A stretch of DNA of 64,000 nt, from the NCBI RefSeq assembly GCF_039541875.1, contig NZ_BAABHB010000001.1:1045327-1109326 (forward strand), given 5' to 3'. The stretch is from Nibrella viscosa (GTDB taxonomy: Bacteria > Bacteroidota > Bacteroidia > Cytophagales > Spirosomataceae). Positions 52,121-60,995 of the stretch are shown piece by piece. How positions within the stretch are numbered: position 1 is the first letter of the stretch; the number at the start of each line of letters is the position of its first letter. The translations under genes and the position numbers were made by a program. The notes below the pieces were generated by a model that was given only the letters and a program-made list of their open reading frames with translations, was not told the DNA's origin and searched no databases.

Positions 52121-53329
52121 ATGCCAGTAGATCAGCAGCACATAGATACGATTCGCCAGCAGTTTGCAAATATGCAAACCAAAGAGGACTTACTAGTGCT
52201 GCTGAACCTGGCTAAATCCCTGCTGTTTGAGAAAGGCAACGAAAAGCCTATCAAACTTAAATCGCTGACCTGGTATGCCAATACGAGTCTAAAGGCTACT
52301 CGGTACCAGTCATTTAACATACCTAAGAAACGTGGTGGTGAGCGCATGATATATGCACCCGTTGGACCGCTAAAAACGATTCAGCGGTGCCTCAATCTGG
52401 TATTTCAATGTGTTTTTGCCCCGCATCCGGCAGCTAATGGCTTTGCCGTAGGGAGAAGTATTGCCGGTAACGCTTTACCGCATGTTGGCCGGCCCTACGT
52501 GTACAACCTTGATTTGAAGGACTTTTTTCCGGCCATAGATTTTCAACGGGTAAAGGCTTGTCTAAAATTGCCACCATTCCTACTGGATGGAGAACGGGAG
52601 CCGTTGGCGTTTCTCATCGCAAATTTGTGCTGTGTGCGCAATCCGGAAGAGCCAGCACGGGCATTTTTACCCCAGGGAGCTCCTACATCGCCCATTCTGA
52701 CGAATGTTATCTGTCAAAAGCTGGACCGGCGACTCACAGGCCTGGCTAAACGCTTTGGTGCTACCTACTCCCGCTATGCCGATGACATAACGTTTTCCTC
52801 GTACACGAACATCTACCAGGCAGATGGTGAATTCTGCCGCGAATTGGAGCGGATCATTACCGATCAGCGGTTTGCCGTTCATCCGGCCAAAACACGTCTG
52901 CAACGAAGAGGGTACCGGCAGGAGGTAACGGGCCTGGTGGTGAACGAGAAAGTAAACGTAAGCCGGCGGTATCTGCGCACTGTACGTGCAATGCTAAACA
53001 ATTGGGAGGCTCTTGGCTACGATGAGGCCGAAAAGCGGTTCCGGCTAAGCTATGAGCAGGAGCGCGACCTTACCAAAGGCATAAGTAAAGGCAAGGGTGG
53101 CAAAGGGAAACCAAGCCTACAATCGGTGCTAGAGGGAAAATTGAACTACCTGCTTATGGTTCGGGGCAGAGAGGATGCCTTATATCTGCGCTATAAGCAG
53201 GAGTTTGAAAATTTATTGGGACAAACTACCGATGCTAAACCTGTTTCGTTAGAGCAAATTTTAGATATTTGGGAGAAAGATGGGATTGAAAGAGCGATGG
53301 TAGTCTTTGAACAGTTTAAATCTCTATAG
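52121..53329 (+). CDS. Retron-type reverse transcriptase
   Basis: A 402-residue RT. Order: RT0/1 (FNIPKKRGGERMIYAP), the retron-like APHPAANGFAVGRSIAGNA, RT3 with LDLKDFFPAIDF, RT4 with FLPQGAPTSPILTNVICQKLD, the catalytic YADD (residues 219-222) in YSRYADDITFSS, and RT6/7 with QEVTGLVVNEKVNVSRRYLR. The VTG-containing block and the predicted upstream RNA separate it from group II intron and DGR enzymes. It should copy the msd part of the upstream RNA into branched msDNA. The last ~70 residues are a helical tail after the thumb. The next gene starts 6 nt after its stop. Base composition is close to that of the genome (31 of 60 bases G+C at 52741-52800). Confidence 0.93.
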   Translation: MPVDQQHIDTIRQQFANMQTKEDLLVLLNLAKSLLFEKGNEKPIKLKSLTWYANTSLKATRYQSFNIPKKRGGERMIYAPVGPLKTIQRCLNLVFQCVFAPHPAANGFAVGRSIAGNALPHVGRPYVYNLDLKDFFPAIDFQRVKACLKLPPFLLDGEREPLAFLIANLCCVRNPEEPARAFLPQGAPTSPILTNVICQKLDRRLTGLAKRFGATYSRYADDITFSSYTNIYQADGEFCRELERIITDQRFAVHPAKTRLQRRGYRQEVTGLVVNEKVNVSRRYLRTVRAMLNNWEALGYDEAEKRFRLSYEQERDLTKGISKGKGGKGKPSLQSVLEGKLNYLLMVRGREDALYLRYKQEFENLLGQTTDAKPVSLEQILDIWEKDGIERAMVVFEQFKSL

Positions 53330-53335
53330 CCAACT

Positions 53336-54484
53336 ATGGATGCTCGAAAAATTCAATTTCTAATCGGTATTCAGCGGGAAATAGACAAACTAGAAGAGCA
53401 GGAAGGGCAAACCGACCGAATCGAGCGGCTGAAGAGCCGGTTTTATGATGTTGTGGAGGTGGAGGAAATAGTAGAAGATAAGACTAATCAAGATATAGTA
53501 CAAAATCAGCTTGATCAGACTTCTGAGAGTAAGCGTAAATTTTCGAACGATAAAGATTATACTAAATACTGTCCCCATCAGCCTAAATATGTTACTGAGT
53601 TTCTAAAAAATTTTAGACGTGTTAATGAAACTGGGCTTCGGGAGCTAGTTCACCCACCTTATAACGAAGAAGGGTTTGATTTAAGAGCTACTTTTAATAA
53701 AATTGAAAATGAATTGTTCCCAAGCGAGAGAGATTATACTAAATTTTCTAGAGATACTAGAATTCCCTATTGGTTATGGGTACATATACGTAAAGATTTG
53801 ATGGATGTATATACCAAATATGGTTTATCATACTGGGATAAAAACCAGAAGCACCCACTATTTGAGGAAGCTACACTTACTAGAAAAGTACAAGAATTCA
53901 TTAAATCTATAAGATTTGGAAATGATTCTTCTGTTGAGACTCACTTCCGCGAAACATTAATTCCTTCAATACTTAATGATCTAAGAAGTCAATTTGAAAA
54001 CACATGGTTAAGTGACTCTACTATTCACTTTAATCCAGATTTTAAAAAATTTGATTCGAATATGGTTATCATGACAGATGTACGCCGTATCAAGGATGCA
54101 ATTAAGTCAATATTCAGGTTAATAATTCAAAAATCTAATTGGAAGGGTGAAGCTCTTAATGATAAGAATTTTCATAAAAAGAAAGTTAATGTGGACTCAG
54201 TTTATAAGAAAAATGAAAACAAAGGTTTAGTGACTGTGTTAACAATTATTGATGAAGAATCATGGTGTGATAAGCAACCTGAGTATCTGTTCCAGTCAGG
54301 TGATTTGCAGGGAATCGTGCAAAATTTATGGTCTCTTTGTGATTGGGAGATTGCTGCTCGGTTTGTAGATGGATATACTTATCGTTTAGATATGTTGAAT
54401 AGCATAAATCAGGGGAGTGTTATAATTGAAAAGACAGACGAAACTGTTTCAGGTTTTTCTCATAAGCTTACATTTTATCATTAA
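53336..54484 (+). CDS. Retron-linked protein, possible degenerate histidine-kinase-type ATPase
   Basis: A 382-residue protein not recognised as a known family. The first ~42 residues are a charged helix (REIDKLEEQEGQTDRIERLK). From about residue 200 a pattern recalls HATPase: FRETLIPSILNDLRSQFEN as a long helix, DVRRIKDAIKSIFRLIIQKS in the N-box position and SGDLQGIVQNLWSLCDWEI in the place of the GLGL box and following helix. The Asn and Gly residues needed for ATP binding are not clearly kept, so if this is a kinase fold it is degenerate. No H-box is seen. It starts 6 nt after the RT stop and ends 1 nt before the next ATG. Composition drops sharply to AT-rich at about 53460, inside this gene. 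Confidence 0.6.
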   Translation: MDARKIQFLIGIQREIDKLEEQEGQTDRIERLKSRFYDVVEVEEIVEDKTNQDIVQNQLDQTSESKRKFSNDKDYTKYCPHQPKYVTEFLKNFRRVNETGLRELVHPPYNEEGFDLRATFNKIENELFPSERDYTKFSRDTRIPYWLWVHIRKDLMDVYTKYGLSYWDKNQKHPLFEEATLTRKVQEFIKSIRFGNDSSVETHFRETLIPSILNDLRSQFENTWLSDSTIHFNPDFKKFDSNMVIMTDVRRIKDAIKSIFRLIIQKSNWKGEALNDKNFHKKKVNVDSVYKKNENKGLVTVLTIIDEESWCDKQPEYLFQSGDLQGIVQNLWSLCDWEIAARFVDGYTYRLDMLNSINQGSVIIEKTDETVSGFSHKLTFYH

Positions 54485-54485
54485 A

Positions 54486-55136
54486 ATGAAACGAAAAATA
54501 TTGTTTATTGATGATGTATATGAGAACCACGTTCCTCGTTTTGAAACGCAAAAATTACCGGAAAAAGTTAAAACCTTGAAAAATGTGCAAATAGACTTTT
54601 TGTCTACTTTGCCTCCTATAGTGGAAATAAATTCTAAGAGTGGCTTAACTTACGAGGTTCCTGATTTTAATAATTATGATATAATATTTGTTCATGCTTC
54701 GTTCGATAAACCAATGATTCCTCGAAAAGTTATTTCTGACTTATTGGATGATTATGAGAAAAAAATGTACTGCTTTGCAGGGTCCTATATCCCAGATAAG
54801 AATGGGTTAGGTAGAAGAGAATTATACAATAATTTTTTGCCTTTTGTTAAGCTTATTGAAAATTTCGATTATTTAGAGGTTTCTATATTGAGAGATGGTC
54901 CGAGTAACTATTTAGAGAAAATTTACCAAAACCTTATTAGTCAAATCGATGAAATCGATGATTGGAAGAACTATCTTTCAGAAAGCTGGTGGAGTAATTT
55001 ACAATTCGGTTTATTACTTACTACAGAAGAGTTAGAAGAGTTAAAGGTTGAATCCAATAGTTTTGATTATTTTCCAGAGTTTAATGATAGAATGGAAGAA
55101 ATATTAAACCAAGCATACAGACGTCTATTCCTATGA
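54486..55136 (+). CDS. Receiver-like protein without phospho-acceptor
   Basis: A 216-residue protein from ATG 54486. KRKILFIDDVYENH gives the first strand and acidic pair of a receiver domain, and FNNYDIIFVHASFDKP sits where the phospho-acceptor strand should be, with His in place of Asp. FCFAGS-like and later helices follow. It may be a pseudo-receiver that binds a partner instead of taking phosphate. The C-terminal ~100 residues (SESWWSNLQFGLLLTTEELEEL) are unknown. It is translationally coupled on both sides: 1 nt after the previous stop and overlapping the next start as ATGA. Strongly AT-rich. Confidence 0.6.
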   Translation: MKRKILFIDDVYENHVPRFETQKLPEKVKTLKNVQIDFLSTLPPIVEINSKSGLTYEVPDFNNYDIIFVHASFDKPMIPRKVISDLLDDYEKKMYCFAGSYIPDKNGLGRRELYNNFLPFVKLIENFDYLEVSILRDGPSNYLEKIYQNLISQIDEIDDWKNYLSESWWSNLQFGLLLTTEELEELKVESNSFDYFPEFNDRMEEILNQAYRRLFL

Positions 55137-57097
55137 AATTACATATCCAATTTGAAGTTGAGCCTCTCTTACTCGTAGCAAACAACAACTTTTCAAACAA
55201 GTCCATGCTTAGTGAGTGTCGATGGATATTCTTTGGAGAGCAAGTGGCGAAAGATGTTGACGGAGAAGATAAGGATGATAAACAGTTAGATTGGTTATGT
55301 AACCGTATTTGCGAAGTTCTTGAGCACGATGCTATACCGTTCTTAATAATCCAACAAAATTTGCTTCCAGGCTATCCTAATAGTGGAATAAGGCTAATTG
55401 CTCATATTCGCCTTCATGAGAACAATAGATTGAATCAACTTCCAATAATTGTTTTAACCGATCGAGTAATTGATAAGCTCATGCCAAAAACTCAGCAGGA
55501 GTGGGAACCTCTAGCTCCTTTGTTTAGTAAAGGGGTTAGGTTTACTCCTGAGCAGGATAGAGAAAAACGTTATTTAAAGAACGATAGTTTATTGTTTCAA
55601 GAAGTTGAAAAGCTGTACTCTGATTTAATTAAAGATGGAAAGAATGAGGTAGATCTATTTCAGTTTACAAGTTTTGAAAGTCCTGAAATTCCCATTCAAA
55701 AGCCAGAGGGAACAAATCACCAAGTTACTAATGATTGGGGTGCATATCGCCTTATTCAAGCTGCTGGGATTCAGCCGGCTCATGAGTATCGAAAACACCT
55801 ATATTTTACTTACTTACAGCGTTCGTCTAAAACGCCAGCGCCAGTTAGTGAAGAATTATATAAAGAGAAAATAAACAGTAATTTAAAAATTCTATTAATA
55901 GATGATAATTTCGATAAAGGATGGAAAGATTCTATTGAAAGAATATTGAAAAAGTGTTTGTTGAAAGGAGACTGTATAGTTAAAATAGATGCATTTGAGT
56001 ATGCTGATGACGTTGTTAATTTATTGTATGAGAAGGATGGTAAACTTCCAATCGATGAGTATGATTTAATTTATTTAGATTTAAGATTACCCAAAAATCA
56101 AGCTAATCAAAGTAATCCTATTGTAGAGAACGGTAAAGAAGTTCTTATAAATATTAAAGAAGCTAATCCAATTATACCTATAATTATGTTTACTGCTTCT
56201 ACTAAAGCAACAAATATGGATGAACTATATGAATTAGGCGTTGATGGGTACTTTGTTAAGGAATTTCCCGAAAGTCGAAATGATCCTAATTTTTCTAAAT
56301 TCAACTTAGAAAATTTTATTAGAACTACAAAGAATTGTATAAACAAAGGCTTTTTATTAAAAAAGTATTGGTATAGAATTAAAAGGTTAAGGCAATCAAA
56401 TATTATTAATGAGCATAGCTATCGAGATAGAACGATTACTTATTCGACCAAATTTAGCGATAGAATACCTGAAAGATTAGAAATGTTCGTCGGTATCTTA
56501 AAGAAAGCATTTGAGCAAACAGATTTCGATCATTCTAAGTTTTATTATGACCAATATGAAACAGCATACTTAACATTATGGAGTTGTCTCAATGATATTA
56601 CTGCCTCTTGTTACAGCAGAACAACAAGATATGCTAGAAGGCAATACCGGTGGGAAGAACGTTTTACTAATTACGTTTATGTTGACTTCTATAACAATAT
56701 TGAAGTTTCACCGCTTAGATATGACTCAAATACCCCACCTTACTTTACATTAGCGCTAAGTGATAGCCAGTCAAGAGATTTTTTGCCAACCCCGAGCTGG
56801 ATTAGTTTTCAGACATCCTTATTTAGTCAAGTGGCTTTCCTTATAATATCATTATGCCAAAAAAATTCAATTAGCGATTTAGAAAGAGATAAATATCTAT
56901 GTTTGATTAAAGAGGCAAATGATGTAAGAAATAAGCTTTGGCTGACTCATAGCGATTTATTTGAACCGAACTATTTGTCGGGATTTTCCCGAACCCTTCA
57001 GAGTGATAGAAAGATTGGTGGAAAGAATGAAGAATTTTGGCAAGAACGAATTGCCGACTTATTTGAAGTTGTTGAATTTTTAATTGCTCCTAAGTGA
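55133..57097 (+). CDS. Receiver-domain protein with HEPN-like C-terminus (candidate effector)
   Basis: A 654-residue protein. Residues ~1-200 contain a receiver-like stretch (SGIRLIAHIRLHENNRLNQL, PIIVLTD). Residues ~250-390 are a canonical receiver domain: KILLIDDNFD (Asp257-Asp258), LIYLDLRLPK (phospho-acceptor Asp316), MFTAST and GYFVKEF (Thr and Lys). The C-terminal ~200 residues are helical and contain DVRNKLWLTHSDL, a R-N-x5-H motif (Arg599 to His606) as in HEPN ribonucleases. If so, phosphorylation or partner binding at the receiver could gate RNA cleavage. The HEPN call rests on one motif and predicted helicity, so it is a hypothesis. Strongly AT-rich (17 of 60 bases G+C at 56161-56220). 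Confidence 0.7.
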   Translation: MKLHIQFEVEPLLLVANNNFSNKSMLSECRWIFFGEQVAKDVDGEDKDDKQLDWLCNRICEVLEHDAIPFLIIQQNLLPGYPNSGIRLIAHIRLHENNRLNQLPIIVLTDRVIDKLMPKTQQEWEPLAPLFSKGVRFTPEQDREKRYLKNDSLLFQEVEKLYSDLIKDGKNEVDLFQFTSFESPEIPIQKPEGTNHQVTNDWGAYRLIQAAGIQPAHEYRKHLYFTYLQRSSKTPAPVSEELYKEKINSNLKILLIDDNFDKGWKDSIERILKKCLLKGDCIVKIDAFEYADDVVNLLYEKDGKLPIDEYDLIYLDLRLPKNQANQSNPIVENGKEVLINIKEANPIIPIIMFTASTKATNMDELYELGVDGYFVKEFPESRNDPNFSKFNLENFIRTTKNCINKGFLLKKYWYRIKRLRQSNIINEHSYRDRTITYSTKFSDRIPERLEMFVGILKKAFEQTDFDHSKFYYDQYETAYLTLWSCLNDITASCYSRTTRYARRQYRWEERFTNYVYVDFYNNIEVSPLRYDSNTPPYFTLALSDSQSRDFLPTPSWISFQTSLFSQVAFLIISLCQKNSISDLERDKYLCLIKEANDVRNKLWLTHSDLFEPNYLSGFSRTLQSDRKIGGKNEEFWQERIADLFEVVEFLIAPK

Positions 57098-57118
57098 AAA
57101 TGCACAAATACTGCATTT
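57098..57118. promoter_or_regulatory. Operator 2 (AAATGCA-N7-TGCATTT), predicted WYL-regulator site
   Basis: Half-sites 57098-57104 and 57112-57118 are identical to those of operator 1; the spacer is CAAATAC. It begins directly after the stop of the receiver/HEPN-like gene. GACCTTTG at 57127-57134 begins 8 nt after it and resembles a -7 box (first T replaced by G), the same spacing as at the retron promoter. Confidence 0.8.
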
Positions 57119-57160
57119 CATTGTCAGACCTTTGCTTTACAAATAAAATTTCGCTTTTTG

Positions 57161-59359
57161 ATGTCTCAAATCTTGCTCTACTTCACTAATCTAAACCTAA
57201 CCGATGCCCAGAGCAAGGTGGCAGTGGAGGTTGAGGCATTTTTGAAGAGTTGCGATCCGGTGTTTCTTCTGAAAGGCTATGCGGGTACGGGTAAAACGAC
57301 GCTGCTAAGAGGTATTTGCCAATATACCGCTAATACGCTTAAACGTGATGCTTTCTTAATGGCTCCGACTGGCCGGGCGGCACAGGTACTGAGTGAAAAG
57401 ACCAAGGTGGAAGCAAAGACTATCCACAAGAGTATTTACAGTTTTCATGATCTTGATACAATTGAGACAGTTGGCGAGGAGGGTGGAGAACTGTTCAGGT
57501 TTGTTTATAAGCTCCGGAGTGATGCGGATATTGTGAACCAGGTGTTTATTGTGGATGAGGGCTCTATGTTGTCGGATGTGGATGCCGATAGTGAGTTTTT
57601 TCGCTTCGGTTCTGGTCGGGTACTTCATGATCTATTGCAGTTTGGGAAGATTGGTCAACCTAATGTCCGTACCCAATTACTTATTGTGGGTGATCCGGCC
57701 CAGTTGCCGCCGGTGGGGATGGCTTTTTCACCGGCATTGGATGAACAGTACTTTGCCGATACGTATAAACTGAATGTTCGCACCGCCGAGTTGCGGGACG
57801 TTGTTCGTCAGGGAGGGCAGAGCGGAGTATTAGAATTGGCAACCAACGTCAGGCGTTGTATCACAGCTAACCGGTTCACTCATTTCGCTGTTCCTGACAA
57901 TGGTATTGATGTAAAAACATTGTCCTGGGCAGCGTTTATGTCGGCCTATCAGCAGGCCAGTACACGGAAGGTGGTAATTTGCTACAAAAACAAAACGGCA
58001 AAGGATCTCAGCGAATGCATTCGGAAAGAACGATTTGGGCCTAAGGCACCTGTATTGCAAAAGGGTGACCTGGTTGTTGCCGGGATGAATAACATTCGGC
58101 TAGGTGTGATGAATGGTACATTCGGTATGATTGCCGAAGTAACAGATCAGGTAGTCGAACGGAGTTATACCCTGAAGCGCAGTACCGGACCAGTCAGCGG
58201 TACGCTCCGGTGGCGTTGGGTCGAGGTGATGTTTCGCGGTGATAACGGCTCGCCCTATACTTTATCAACCTGGTTATTTGAGAACTTTCTGTTGTCTGAT
58301 CATTCTCGGCTTGATTCCATCGAAAGTCAGGCCCTATTTGTGGATTTTGTTATTCGGTACCGTAATGAGACAGGCCAACGTTCTACTAAGACAAATGAGT
58401 TTAGGGAGGCTTTACGAAATGACCCCTTTGTTAATGCGTTAATGGTTAAGTACGGCTACGCCGTCACCTGCCATAAAGCACAGGGAAGCGAATGGCCCGA
58501 TGTCCTAATCTGCTTTGACTATAGTAAGGTAGCTAACTTTAATCCGTATCAGGACAAACAGACGGAAAAAGAACTGACAAACAGTGACTTTTACCGTTGG
58601 GCTTATACGGCTATTACACGGGCAAGCAGTCGTTTATTGGCCCTCAATCCTCCTAGTTTTTCTGTATTCTCCAAATTATCATGGATTGACACCGTACTGG
58701 CTAACGAGTTTATGGCTACGCAGGGGGTCGAAACGCATATGATTTTGTGGGGAACTAAGGAAGACCAGTGGCTAGAGCAATTGGGCTTGATTCAGCGCAA
58801 CGATTCTGTTCAGCAGAAGCTAATAGAGGTGTGGCATCGTTTGCAACGTGTTGGGGTAGTTATTAAGTCCATTACAGAAAAGCCTTTTCAGGAGCACTTA
58901 GCTCTTGAGCAGGCTGGTAAATTGACGCGGGCAGTATTGTATTTTGACGGAAAGCATCAGATTAAATCGCACATGATGCTGGGTGGCGATCAGGCTCTGG
59001 CGTCACTTGTTGATCATACACTGAAGCAGCCGGTAAACATTGTAGTCGAGCGGGAGGTACTTTCGGATTTAGCTCAATCCTCCTTGCACTATACTCCGGT
59101 AGCAGATCAGCCACAGTTGCAGATATTGTTCGATGAGATTACACAGTTCGGACAAGAAAAAGATGTCCGTATTGCGAACGTAACTCCTATGTTATACCGG
59201 GAGCGTTACTCGTTTGAACGTGGTACCGAACGGGCAGTAGTTGATTTTGTTTATGATGACCAGGGGTTCTTTAAAGAAGCGCGGCCTCTGGCAAAACATT
59301 GTAAAGGACAGGCATTGCTTAACGATTTACACAAGTTTGTCTTATCCTTGAGAAAATAA
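57161..59359 (+). CDS. Superfamily 1B DNA helicase (RecD2/Pif1/Dda-like)
   Basis: A 732-residue protein from ATG 57161. Walker A is KGYAGTGKTTLLR, motif Ia FLMAPTGRAAQVL with TIHKSIY, Walker B QVFIVDEGSMLSD, motif III LLIVGDPAQLPPVG, motif V YAVTCHKAQGSEWPDVLI and motif VI WAYTAITRASSRLLAL. These define a 5'-3' SF1B helicase. The final ~210 residues are an accessory region of unknown fold, absent from short Dda-type enzymes. It is preceded by operator 2 and overlaps the next start as TAATG. It is likely a defence helicase under the WYL regulator. Base composition is near that of the genome. Confidence 0.9.
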   Translation: MSQILLYFTNLNLTDAQSKVAVEVEAFLKSCDPVFLLKGYAGTGKTTLLRGICQYTANTLKRDAFLMAPTGRAAQVLSEKTKVEAKTIHKSIYSFHDLDTIETVGEEGGELFRFVYKLRSDADIVNQVFIVDEGSMLSDVDADSEFFRFGSGRVLHDLLQFGKIGQPNVRTQLLIVGDPAQLPPVGMAFSPALDEQYFADTYKLNVRTAELRDVVRQGGQSGVLELATNVRRCITANRFTHFAVPDNGIDVKTLSWAAFMSAYQQASTRKVVICYKNKTAKDLSECIRKERFGPKAPVLQKGDLVVAGMNNIRLGVMNGTFGMIAEVTDQVVERSYTLKRSTGPVSGTLRWRWVEVMFRGDNGSPYTLSTWLFENFLLSDHSRLDSIESQALFVDFVIRYRNETGQRSTKTNEFREALRNDPFVNALMVKYGYAVTCHKAQGSEWPDVLICFDYSKVANFNPYQDKQTEKELTNSDFYRWAYTAITRASSRLLALNPPSFSVFSKLSWIDTVLANEFMATQGVETHMILWGTKEDQWLEQLGLIQRNDSVQQKLIEVWHRLQRVGVVIKSITEKPFQEHLALEQAGKLTRAVLYFDGKHQIKSHMMLGGDQALASLVDHTLKQPVNIVVEREVLSDLAQSSLHYTPVADQPQLQILFDEITQFGQEKDVRIANVTPMLYRERYSFERGTERAVVDFVYDDQGFFKEARPLAKHCKGQALLNDLHKFVLSLRK

Positions 59360-60939
59360 TGGCTACAGCAAAGGATATTAACGCTCTTCGTAAAGCTGGT
59401 CAACTTGATGAGGCTTTCTGTCTTGCATCTGAGTTACTGGAAGCGGAACCGGATAATATCTGGAATAAGCGGGCTATGGGTTGGGTTCGTTATGAGCGAT
59501 TGAAGTCGGTTGCCAAAGCTGAATCAACGGAGCCGTTTATAGAAGAGTGGACCGCTATCAATGTCCTTGTCGCTGATAATCCGGCTGAGGAAGCCTTATT
59601 AACAAATAATGTAACTTGGCAGGCCGTAAGCCGGCTTTTTTCATTACCTGATGGTAGCGATGCCAATGGGCTACTGAATTTAATATTTGCATCGGTTCAG
59701 GAATGGGTACTGGAGCAGCCGTCAGAGCTGTATTCCGCTTTATTAAAAGCAGTTCTAAAGACTGGAAAGAACTGGGCAGGGTTGAAAAATTTTCTGGCCT
59801 GGTGGCAACTTACCAATCTTCGTCCGGAAGATTACCTACCAACGATATTTGCCGATGGCAGAAAGGGAATGGCACTAGCGGAGCAAGCCTACATTGCGTA
59901 TGCCAAACAACTGTTGCTCCATCCGGAAACCGAAGCTGTCAAGACGTTAATTGCGCAATTGGAGATTGTAGCAGAAGAACATCCGGAGTATCAATATCCG
60001 TCGTATTACCAGGCTAAGCTGTTAACTGTTGTCGGCACAAAAGAAGACGCACTAGCAGCCTTACTGCCTTTTGCGCGTAAAAAGCAGCGGGAGTTTTGGA
60101 TGTGGGACTTGTTGGCAGAGTTATTTCATGATGAACCGGAGAAAGCGATTGCTTGTCTGTGCCGGGCCGTGACTTGCCCAACGCAGGAGAAGTTTCTGGT
60201 AAATGCACGGGTTGTGCTGGCCAGGAGGTTAAATAAAGCAGGCTTTAAGAACGAAGCATTGACAGAGTTAACGCTATCATTAAAAGCGCGACAGGCAGAG
60301 GGGTGGGGTGTTATGATAAACGTTGAAGAAGCAAAACAAAAAAAGATACAGGCAGAAACAGGTATTCAGTTACTAAAGGTCAGTTTAGTAGACACTATTG
60401 AAAAAATGGAGCAGAAAGGTGCTATTGCTCTGTCAGACAATAAAGCCCTCTACCAGCGTTACCTGCCACTAACTGATGACTTATTATATGCCGACTTTCC
60501 TGAGCAGGTTGGGGTTGTAATCAATGTTAACGCCGAAAAGAAAATAGCGCATTTCATGGTAAGCAAGGAGGTAACGGGCCACTTCAAATTTGAAAAGCGT
60601 ATGGCCCGTGTGCAACCGGGTAATTTTGTTGCGCTGCGATTAGAGAAACGCACTGGCAAAGATGGAGAGTATTGGGTGCCGCTTTCGGTGAAGTTCACAA
60701 AGCAAAAACCTTCTGGGGAGGTGTTTAAAGAGTTTAATGGTTCGCTTAGACGTGTAGCAGGGAAAGATTTTGGCTTTGTAGAAGATGTTTTTATACCCCT
60801 GTATCTGTTTAAAATGGTTTCATTGGAAGACAAAGCGAAAGTTTCCGGCGCTGCGTTGTTAGCGTTTGATAAGGGTAAACAGGTTTATGGTTGGAAAGCC
60901 CTTACTATAAACCAGGGAGATCGTGTACTTAGCCATTAA
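59359..60939 (+). CDS. TPR-like protein with C-terminal OB/cold-shock-like domains
   Basis: A 526-residue protein. The N-terminal ~330 residues are helical repeats (INALRKAGQLDEAFCLASELLEAEPDN, then the EHPEYQYPSYYQAKLLTVVG type of helical pair), a TPR-like solenoid. Residues ~340-526 look like two OB-fold/cold-shock-like domains (VGVVINVNAEKKIAHFMVSK, then EFNGSLRRVAGKDFGFVEDVFIP), a nucleic-acid-binding end. It overlaps the helicase stop and probably acts as its partner. Family name not known to me. A terminator lies about 60 nt after the stop. Confidence 0.7.
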   Translation: MATAKDINALRKAGQLDEAFCLASELLEAEPDNIWNKRAMGWVRYERLKSVAKAESTEPFIEEWTAINVLVADNPAEEALLTNNVTWQAVSRLFSLPDGSDANGLLNLIFASVQEWVLEQPSELYSALLKAVLKTGKNWAGLKNFLAWWQLTNLRPEDYLPTIFADGRKGMALAEQAYIAYAKQLLLHPETEAVKTLIAQLEIVAEEHPEYQYPSYYQAKLLTVVGTKEDALAALLPFARKKQREFWMWDLLAELFHDEPEKAIACLCRAVTCPTQEKFLVNARVVLARRLNKAGFKNEALTELTLSLKARQAEGWGVMINVEEAKQKKIQAETGIQLLKVSLVDTIEKMEQKGAIALSDNKALYQRYLPLTDDLLYADFPEQVGVVINVNAEKKIAHFMVSKEVTGHFKFEKRMARVQPGNFVALRLEKRTGKDGEYWVPLSVKFTKQKPSGEVFKEFNGSLRRVAGKDFGFVEDVFIPLYLFKMVSLEDKAKVSGAALLAFDKGKQVYGWKALTINQGDRVLSH

Positions 60940-60995
60940 TTAGCTACCTTTTACGACCACCATTCCTCATGCTCTTATTGCTTTGCTCAAAATAA

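Noticed and set aside
52121..53329. RT as a group II intron or diversity-generating retroelement enzyme
   Set aside because: There is no intron maturase X/HNH region, no intron ends and no template/variable repeat pair; the RT blocks and upstream inverted repeat fit a retron.
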